A stretch of DNA of 7,098 nucleotides from Chloroflexota bacterium (GTDB lineage Bacteria > Chloroflexota > Limnocylindria > Limnocylindrales > CSP1-4): contig DAIERN010000073.1 of assembly GCA_027346765.1 (NCBI GenBank), positions 1 to 7,098 on the forward strand, written 5' to 3'. A program made the translations under genes and the position numbers. The notes below the pieces were generated by a model. That model was given only the letters and a program-made list of their open reading frames with translations. It had not been told where the DNA came from and did not search any database. Of the stretch, positions 1-5,134 are shown one piece after another; the stretch's first letter is position 1, and each line of letters opens with the position of its first letter.

Positions 1-1777
1 CCGCGAGGAGCGGCCCGACCTGGATGCGATCTACATGACCGCGGTCCAGGCGATGACCGGCCAGGGGGGCTGGCCGATGAGCGTCTTTCTCACCCCTGAG
101 GGAAGGCCGTTCTACGGCGGCACGTATTTCCCGTCGTCGCGCGGTCGCGGGATGCCGGCATTCGGGGATGTACTGGAGGCGGTCGGAGGAGCCTGGCGCG
201 ACCGCCGCGACGAGATCGAACAGTCAGGCAGCGCCCTCGCCCAGGCGATTGCCGAGGAGAGCCGCCACGCGGCGCGCGGTGGGGACACGGCGGCCGCGGC
301 GCTGGACGGCGCCGTGCTCGACCAGGCGCTCGCGGAGGTCGAGCGCGGCTTCGACGCCCGCACCGGCGGCTGGGGCGGCTCGCCCAAGTTCCCCCAGCCA
401 ATGACGATCGAGTTCCTGCTCCGCCTGGCCGCGACGCGCGCGGGTGACGATCGGCCCCTGGCGATAGCCCGCCGCTCGCTCGACGCCATGGCCGCGGGCG
501 GCATCCACGACCACCTGGGCGGCGGGTTTGCGCGCTACGCGACGGACTCGATCTGGCTCGTGCCGCACTTCGAGAAGATGCTCTACGACAACGCGCAGCT
601 CGCGCGCGCCTACGTCCACGCCTGGCAGCTGACGCGCGACTCGCGCTACCGCGACGTCGCGCTTGACACGCTGACCTTCATGGAGCGCGACCTGCTCATG
701 CCCCACGGCGGCTTCGCGGCGAGCCTCGACGCCGACACGGCGGGTGTTGAGGGCGCGACCTACGTCTGGTCGCTGGCGGAGATTGAGGCGATCCTCGGCG
801 TCGAGGCGGCGGCGGAGTTCAGCCGCGCATACGGGGTGACGGCGAACGGCAACTGGGAGGGCCGCACCATCCTGTCGCGCGTCGGCGAGGGTGACGAGCA
901 ACGGTTAAGTGAGTCACGCGACAAGCTCTTCGTAGCGCGCCGGAAGCGGCCGCAGCCCGGGCGCGACGACAAGGTGCTGACCGCGTGGAACGGCCTGGCC
1001 ATCGCGGCATTCGCTGACGCGGCCGCGGCCTTCGATGAGCCACGTTTCGCCGCGGTTGCCGCGCGCGCCGCTGACCTGCTCCTCACCCGACTCCGTGACG
1101 CCAACGGCCGCCTGAGCCGCTCGTGGAAGGACGGTCGCGCCGTCGCCGCGGGCACGCTCGAGGACTACACCCATCTCGCCGACGGGCTGCTCGCGCTCTA
1201 CCAGGCAACTTTCGAAGGGCGCCGGTTCGTCGCCGCGCGCGAGCTGGCCGACCAGGTGCTCGCCCACTTCGCGGACCCAAACGGTGGCTTCTTCGACACC
1301 GCCGACGACCACGAGGCGCTGATCACCCGACCCAAGGGCCTGCAGGACAACGCGATCCCGTCGGGCGGCGCGATGGCCGCGGAGGCCCTGCTCCGACTAT
1401 CCGCCTTCACCGCTGACGACCGTTATCGCACCGCCGCGAAATCAGCGATCGCCGGCGTGACCTCATACGCGCGGCGCTTTCCCACGGCCTTTGCGGAGTG
1501 GCTCAACGCCATGACCCTCGCGACAGGTGATGTTGTGGAGATAGCCATTGCGGGCGATCCGGCGTCGGTTGATGCCCAAGACCTGCTGTCGGTTGTTCGC
1601 AGCGGATATCGGCCCTTGTCGGTCCTGGCCGCTGGCACGTCCGCGGCGATACCGCTGCTCGCGGATCGACCGTTGCGCGACGGTCGCGCGACCGCCTATG
1701 TGTGTCGCAACTTTGCCTGCCGCGCACCGGTGACGGAGCCGGTCGATCTGGCATCTCAATTAACATCGGCCTCGTGA
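1..1777 (+). CDS. yyaL: YyaL/COG1331 family protein (DUF255 thioredoxin-like plus alpha/alpha-barrel domain), 5'-truncated
   Basis: The frame is open from base 2 (first codons read REERPD) to the TGA at 1775-1777, giving 591 visible residues. The family is usually around 680 residues, so roughly 80-100 N-terminal residues, including the thioredoxin-like CxxC region, lie left of the window. An ATG at base 35 is internal, not the start. The family is recognised from the end of the DUF255/Thioredox_DsbH domain (QGGWPMSVFLTP, then YGGTYFP), GGWGGSPKFPQP near 365-400, HFEKMLYDN at 566-592, a GNWEGRTIL segment near 850-876, and the Cys-containing AYVCRNFACRAPV tail near 1693-1731, which is typical of the family's C-terminal end. 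The middle and C-terminal parts resemble six-hairpin glycosidase/epimerase alpha/alpha-barrels (AGE-like). The biochemical role of the family is not established; a redox or sugar-modifying role is inference. It is the first visible gene of a plus-strand operon and its stop overlaps the next start. It contains no internal stop or frameshift. Family assignment is firm, function is not. Confidence 0.93.
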   Translation, partial: REERPDLDAIYMTAVQAMTGQGGWPMSVFLTPEGRPFYGGTYFPSSRGRGMPAFGDVLEAVGGAWRDRRDEIEQSGSALAQAIAEESRHAARGGDTAAAALDGAVLDQALAEVERGFDARTGGWGGSPKFPQPMTIEFLLRLAATRAGDDRPLAIARRSLDAMAAGGIHDHLGGGFARYATDSIWLVPHFEKMLYDNAQLARAYVHAWQLTRDSRYRDVALDTLTFMERDLLMPHGGFAASLDADTAGVEGATYVWSLAEIEAILGVEAAAEFSRAYGVTANGNWEGRTILSRVGEGDEQRLSESRDKLFVARRKRPQPGRDDKVLTAWNGLAIAAFADAAAAFDEPRFAAVAARAADLLLTRLRDANGRLSRSWKDGRAVAAGTLEDYTHLADGLLALYQATFEGRRFVAARELADQVLAHFADPNGGFFDTADDHEALITRPKGLQDNAIPSGGAMAAEALLRLSAFTADDRYRTAAKSAIAGVTSYARRFPTAFAEWLNAMTLATGDVVEIAIAGDPASVDAQDLLSVVRSGYRPLSVLAAGTSAAIPLLADRPLRDGRATAYVCRNFACRAPVTEPVDLASQLTSAS

Positions 1778-2265
1778 TAAGAGTTGCTGCGGCACTTGCA
1801 GCCACGCTGGCGTTTGCAGCCCTGCCCGTAGTCGCGCTTGGGCATGCGAGCCTCATTGCGTCCGACCCGGCCGACGGAGCCACGATCACGACGCCGCACA
1901 CCCTCAAGGCGACCTTCGACGAGGAGCTGACGCCGGACGGGAGCACCCTCCTGGTCGAGAACGGCGCCGGCACGCAGGTCGCGACCGGCACCGTCACCGC
2001 CGACGACGACAAGACGATGTCCTCGGAGCTTCCTTTACTGCCGGGCGGCACCTACACGGTGCGCTGGACTGCCGTCACCGCCGATGACCTCGCCGTCGAG
2101 CGTGGCACGTTCACGTTCAACGTAGGCAGCGCGAATTCGACAGCGGTGCCCATGGTCGTCGACGTAGTTGGCTCAGGGGGCGACCCGGTTATCGCTCTGG
2201 CCGTCGGTGGCCTCTTCATTGCGGCCGTGTTCCTGTTCATAATCATCAGGCGGAGTCGGCGCTGA
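1774..2265 (+). CDS. CopC-domain protein, exported and C-terminally membrane-anchored
   Basis: From the GTG at 1774 the product is 163 residues. Residues 1-23 form a signal peptide (Arg3, hydrophobic core, ALG just before the predicted cut), so the mature protein would begin at His24 in HASLIASDPADGA, the hallmark CopC N terminus whose histidine binds Cu(II). The beta-sandwich spans about 24-117 and ends YTVRWTAV...GTFTFNV. A hydrophobic helix at about 138-158 followed by RRSRR anchors the domain outside the membrane. The usual D-G-H metal motif reads D104-D105-L106, so the second copper histidine seems absent; no Met-rich Cu(I) site is seen. An earlier in-frame GTG at 1702 would put 24 extra residues before the signal peptide, so 1774 is preferred; it overlaps the upstream stop (GTGA) and has no clear Shine-Dalgarno, which suggests coupled reinitiation. 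CopC proteins act in extracytoplasmic copper handling, often with CopD; no CopD is visible here. Copper binding by this copy is uncertain. Confidence 0.88.
   Translation: MIRVAAALAATLAFAALPVVALGHASLIASDPADGATITTPHTLKATFDEELTPDGSTLLVENGAGTQVATGTVTADDDKTMSSELPLLPGGTYTVRWTAVTADDLAVERGTFTFNVGSANSTAVPMVVDVVGSGGDPVIALAVGGLFIAAVFLFIIIRRSRR
2248..2255 (+). promoter_or_regulatory. Probable ribosome binding site for the HAD gene
   Basis: The sequence AGGCGGAG contains a GGAG core ending 6 bases before the CTG at 2262. It lies inside the last codons of the CopC gene. Together with the CTGA stop/start overlap it is the main argument for placing the HAD start at a CTG codon upstream of the catalytic motif. 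Confidence 0.5.
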
Positions 2266-2948
2266 GCGCTCTCGACGAGCTCGAAGATCCAAGGGCACTG
2301 GTCTTCGATCTCGATGGCACGCTGGTGGACACGGTCGAGACGCGCATCCAGGCCTGGCTGCAGGTCTTCAGCGAGGTGCGCATCAAGGCTGAGCGCGACC
2401 ACGTCGCGCGGCTGATCGGCTCTGACGGGAAGCGGCTGGCGCACGAGGTCGCGGACGTGGCCGGTCATCCCATCAGCGACGACAAGGCTGAGGCGATCGA
2501 CAAGCGCTGCGGCCAGATCTACGACGCGCTGAACACCAATCCGCAGCCCACCCTTGGCGCGCACGAGCTGCTGACCGCGCTCACCAAGAGCGACCTGGCG
2601 TGGGCCGTCGCAACGTCGAGCCGCGCCGAGCAGGTGGGCACCTCGATCGAGGCGCTCAAGCTGAGCCAGCAGCCGCGGATCATCGACGGCAGCCACGTGG
2701 AGCACGCCAAACCGGCGCCGGACCTGCTTCTGCTCGCGGCTCAACAGCTCGAGTTACCCGCCAGCGCGTGCTGGTACGTGGGCGATTCAACCTGGGACAT
2801 GCAGGCCGCGGCGGCCGCGCGGATGGTCGCGGTAGCAGTCACCTACGGCGCGGTGAGTGGCGCGACCCTGACGCGCGCCGGCGCGATCGTGGTGACGACG
2901 CTGCCAGACATCCAGGCTGACCTCAAGAGGCGCGGCCTCCTGCCCTAG
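2262..2948 (+). CDS. HAD-superfamily hydrolase, phosphoglycolate phosphatase / beta-phosphoglucomutase-like, apparent CTG start
   Basis: This is a 228-residue cytoplasmic protein if it starts at the CTG at 2262. All four HAD motifs are present: motif I DLDGTLVD with Asp16 as expected nucleophile and Asp18 as general acid/base; motif II AVATSS with Thr118; motif III Lys150 in HAKPAPD; and motif IV GDSTWD with Asp175 and Asp179 for Mg2+. A helical C1 cap lies between motifs I and II, so it belongs to subfamily I (Gph/PgmB-like). The first standard start codon in the frame, GTG at 2325, lies after motif I and would remove the catalytic Asp, so it cannot be the true start. No ATG, GTG or TTG lies between 2262 and motif I or in the nearby upstream frame. 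CTG 2262 overlaps the preceding TGA (CTGA) and follows GGAG at 2252-2255 by 6 bases. A CTG at 2298 is a weaker alternative. The substrate cannot be read from sequence; clearing phosphoglycolate or another small sugar phosphate is inference. Confidence 0.87.
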   Translation: MSALDELEDPRALVFDLDGTLVDTVETRIQAWLQVFSEVRIKAERDHVARLIGSDGKRLAHEVADVAGHPISDDKAEAIDKRCGQIYDALNTNPQPTLGAHELLTALTKSDLAWAVATSSRAEQVGTSIEALKLSQQPRIIDGSHVEHAKPAPDLLLLAAQQLELPASACWYVGDSTWDMQAAAAARMVAVAVTYGAVSGATLTRAGAIVVTTLPDIQADLKRRGLLP

Positions 2949-2975
2949 CGACGCGCGCTGCCGCTCGTCACCCGC
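2949..2975. other. Convergent intergenic gap between the HAD and LCP genes
   Basis: Only 27 bases separate the two convergent stop codons. No hairpin with a U-tract is visible for either direction. A loose inverted repeat, CCTGCCC at 2939-2945 and GGGCAGG at 2989-2995, brackets the gap with a 43-base loop but is too open to call a terminator. Confidence 0.5.
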
Positions 2976-4562
2976 TCAGCTCTTGGGCGGGCAGGGATCC
3001 TGATTCTGGTTGTCCGGCGCCGGCAGCGGCTCGGAGAAGATGTTCGAGATCTTTGCCGCCATGCCGTCCATGCTGCCGACCGCGGTCAGCTTGGGCGGGG
3101 CGAAGTCGTACCGGTACATCCGGTCGGCGTCGACATGTGACGCAATCTGGGCCAGGTTCGAAAAATCCGTCTGTGAGAACGTCATGAAGAGGTTCTGCTC
3201 GGCAGCCTGCAGCAGGCTGTTCATATTCGCGAACAGCGCCAACGGATCGAGCTGCTTGCGCACCTGCTGCAGGAAGATCTGCTGTCGGCGGGCGCGCTCG
3301 TAGTCGGAGTCCTGGTGGCGCGATCGGGCGAACGCCAGGGCCTCTTCGCCATTGAGGAACTGACAGCCCGGCTCGAAGTTCACCGGCATGAGCTGTTCCT
3401 GCGAGTTGTAGTAGCCGCACTGGTGGTTCGGGTCCTGCGGTGTGGGACAGGGCGTGGGCAAATCCTGTAGGCCGGGACTGGGCACGTCGATCCAGACGCC
3501 GCTGCCGGGGAGTGCGTTGACCAGCGCCACGAAGCCCTTGAGGTTCACCGCGATCACACCATCAATCTTCTGGTTGGACATGTTCTGGATCGCTCCGGTC
3601 AACGCCCGCCAGCCGCGTTCGCAGTCGAACATTGCCTGGCATTCGGAACCGATGCCGTCCGACCCGGGGAAGTTGGTTGGGCTGGCGGCTGCCGACCGCC
3701 ACAGGTAGTTCAGGCAGTCGGGGTAGTCCTGGCCGTTTTCGAGCGGGATGTGGAACCAGGTGGGGTAGCGGACATCGCAATTCATGTTGCGCGGGAAGCT
3801 GAACAGCGCCGTCTTGCACGAGGCGATGTCGATCGACAGCAGCATCATCGAATCGGTCCGGATGCTGTTCGTGCTTGCGCCTGAGTCCGAGCGGGAGTCG
3901 GAGCCGGACAGCAGGATGTTCAGCCGGCCATCGGCGGCAGGCGCCCAGGCGGAGTAGTCGGCCTGCGGGCACGGGATAGGCGTTGGTGTTGGCCCGACCG
4001 GGCCGGAGGGCGTGGGCTCAGGGGTCGGCTCACCGCTCGCGCCAGGTGTCTCGCTCGCCCCGGGCGTCGGTGTTTCAGCCGGCGGCAAGGTGACCGATGG
4101 GGTGGGCCGCGGGGTGAAGCTCGGGACGACGTCCGGGTGGCCTACGCCAATGATGTTGGCGGCGTTGTTGGCATCAAAGCCAATCACTTCGGGCACACCG
4201 TGCAGCACCATGGTCACGGCCACGAGCGCCGCGAGGGCGATGGGCGCCGCTGACGAGGTGCGGCCGAAGCCACGGTAACGCTCGGTCTTGGCGGTCGAGT
4301 AGGCATCGACCATCGCCGCCACGTGGTACAGGAAAAAGGCGAGGTTGAGGACCAGGATCGCGACCCGCGTCTGCGGGTTGAAGACAAGGTTCGCGATGGC
4401 GATCTTGGGCCCGATCAACAGCCAGACGATGCTCAGGATGAAGAGCAGCATGGGCAGCGCCCAGAGCACGCCCTTGCGCAGCGAGCCCGCGTAGATCTGG
4501 CCCAGGCCGGGGAAGAAGAAAGACAGCAGCGCGGCGAGCGCCGGTGAAGGATTCAATGACAT
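2976..4562 (-). CDS. LytR-CpsA-Psr (LCP) family envelope protein with N-terminal multi-helix membrane module
   Basis: The product has 528 residues and an ATG at 4562 preceded by AGGA with a 7-base spacer. Residues 8-30 contain LSFFFPGLGQIYAGS followed by LRKG, resembling the TM2/DUF5683-type membrane motif; hydrophobic helices follow at about 32-52, 67-88 and 106-123. A Pro/Thr/Glu/Ser linker (about 147-197) leads to the extracytoplasmic LCP domain (about 213-440): NILLSGSDSRSD, RTDSMMLLSID, SFPRN, and FARSRHQDSDYERARRQQ with the conserved Arg and Asp residues. LCP enzymes transfer undecaprenyl-linked polymers (teichoic acid, arabinogalactan, capsule-type glycans) to peptidoglycan or protein; this is family knowledge. 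The usual PRD triplet reads PRN (Arg258, Asn259). Ten cysteines (198, 249, 262, 283, 308, 314, 372, 382, 400, 524) all lie after the membrane module, so disulfides are likely. It is the last gene of the minus-strand group and converges with the HAD gene. The domain call is firm; the polymer substrate is unknown. Confidence 0.93.
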   Translation of the reverse strand: MSLNPSPALAALLSFFFPGLGQIYAGSLRKGVLWALPMLLFILSIVWLLIGPKIAIANLVFNPQTRVAILVLNLAFFLYHVAAMVDAYSTAKTERYRGFGRTSSAAPIALAALVAVTMVLHGVPEVIGFDANNAANIIGVGHPDVVPSFTPRPTPSVTLPPAETPTPGASETPGASGEPTPEPTPSGPVGPTPTPIPCPQADYSAWAPAADGRLNILLSGSDSRSDSGASTNSIRTDSMMLLSIDIASCKTALFSFPRNMNCDVRYPTWFHIPLENGQDYPDCLNYLWRSAAASPTNFPGSDGIGSECQAMFDCERGWRALTGAIQNMSNQKIDGVIAVNLKGFVALVNALPGSGVWIDVPSPGLQDLPTPCPTPQDPNHQCGYYNSQEQLMPVNFEPGCQFLNGEEALAFARSRHQDSDYERARRQQIFLQQVRKQLDPLALFANMNSLLQAAEQNLFMTFSQTDFSNLAQIASHVDADRMYRYDFAPPKLTAVGSMDGMAAKISNIFSEPLPAPDNQNQDPCPPKS

Positions 4563-4569
4563 ACGTTGG

Positions 4570-4573
4570 TCCT
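4570..4573 (-). promoter_or_regulatory. Ribosome binding site of the LCP gene
   Basis: On the minus strand AGGA stands 7 bases upstream of the ATG at 4562. This is normal spacing and supports the ATG as the start, which also places the membrane module directly at the N terminus. Confidence 0.6.
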
Positions 4574-4596
4574 GACGAACCTGTGAGTGGTCGTGC

Positions 4597-4611
4597 TACG
4601 CCTAGGGCGTA
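4597..4611 (-). other. Perfect 6-bp stem-loop across the cupredoxin stop codon
   Basis: On the minus strand TACGCC-CTA-GGCGTA forms a perfect six-base-pair stem with a three-base loop. It includes the last two codons and the TAG stop of the cupredoxin gene and lies about 35 bases before the LCP start. No U-rich run follows, so it does not look like a standard intrinsic terminator. It could stabilise the upstream mRNA end or modulate read-through into the LCP gene, or be chance in GC-rich DNA. Confidence 0.4.
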
Positions 4612-5087
4612 ACGTGCAGCGTGCCGGTCATTGACGTCGTATGGACGTCACACCAGAAGAAATAGTCACCCGGAGTCGCCGGCGTGGTGAATGTCACCGA
4701 CTCAACCGCACCAGGACCGGTCACGACAGCAGTCTTGGCCAGACTCGATGAGCTCTGGTCAGCGCCGCTGAAGAAGTCGATGTTGTGCGGGATCGACGAG
4801 TCATTGGTGTATTTCACGGTGGTGCTCGTGTTGGCCGGCGCCTCGATCATCGCCGGCTCGAAGGCGAGCGGGGCGGCGTCCGTCGTCTTGACCTCGATCG
4901 TCAGCCCGGGACCGCCAGAGCCGCTGGGCGCGGGGGTCGCGGACGCGGCCGCGGTGGGTGCCGCGGTAGGTCCCAGCGGCGCGTACGTCCAGCCCGGCCC
5001 CGCGCCGGCGCAGGCGGACAGGATCAGCGCCACGCCCAGCGGCAGCGCGAAGCGAATGAGCCTTGGCTGGGGATGCATGGCTGACAT
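4602..5087 (-). CDS. Cupredoxin (plastocyanin-like) lipoprotein
   Basis: The 161-residue product begins with a lipoprotein signal: Arg9 and Arg12, a hydrophobic stretch, then the lipobox LSAC with Cys26 as the lipidated residue. An Ala/Pro/Ser/Thr/Gly-rich spacer (27-60) leads to one cupredoxin domain (about 61-161). The likely type-1 copper ligands are His101 in IPHNIDF, and Cys146, His149 and Met153 in WCDVHTTSMTG, a C-x2-H-x3-M pattern before the closing strand GTLHV. The protein should sit on the outer face of the membrane and carry electrons or copper; the redox partner is unknown. The ATG at 5087 is chosen because the frame has no other standard start between it and the upstream gene; a second Met at residue 4 (ATG at 5078) would work equally well for export, and neither has a clear Shine-Dalgarno. 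It lies 47 bases after the LuxR-type gene and 39 before the LCP gene, all on the same strand. Fold and ligands are clear; the role is open. Confidence 0.92.
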   Translation of the reverse strand: MSAMHPQPRLIRFALPLGVALILSACAGAGPGWTYAPLGPTAAPTAAASATPAPSGSGGPGLTIEVKTTDAAPLAFEPAMIEAPANTSTTVKYTNDSSIPHNIDFFSGADQSSSSLAKTAVVTGPGAVESVTFTTPATPGDYFFWCDVHTTSMTGTLHVTP

Positions 5088-5134
5088 TCTGGCCGATTGC
5101 GCGGAATGTCGCCGGTCCGCCGCGTCCGGCTTGT

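Noticed and set aside
224..901. Minus-strand open frame of 225 codons opposite yyaL
   Set aside because: Low-complexity Arg/Ala/Val-rich translation with no domain; the plus strand carries clear YyaL motifs over the same bases.
1702..1773. Upstream GTG start for the CopC-like gene
   Set aside because: It would add 24 residues before an otherwise ideal signal peptide and overlap yyaL by 76 bases; the GTG at 1774 fits the signal peptide and the stop/start overlap.
2052..2744. Minus-strand open frame opposite the copC-like/HAD junction
   Set aside because: It is antisense to two genes with clear motifs and has no recognisable motif of its own.
2939..2995. Inverted repeat CCTGCCC/GGGCAGG around the convergent gene ends as a bidirectional terminator
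   Set aside because: Seven bases with a 43-base loop and no U-tract; likely chance.
3990..4010. GGCCC/GGGCC hairpin and repeat-like sequence in the LCP gene
   Set aside because: It lies in the Pro/Gly/Thr linker, where repeated GC-rich Pro and Gly codons produce such symmetry.
5111..5130. GCCGG/CCGGC hairpin just after the LuxR-type stop codon as a terminator
   Set aside because: Only five pairs with a ten-base loop and no U-run on the minus strand; read-through into the cupredoxin gene is as likely.
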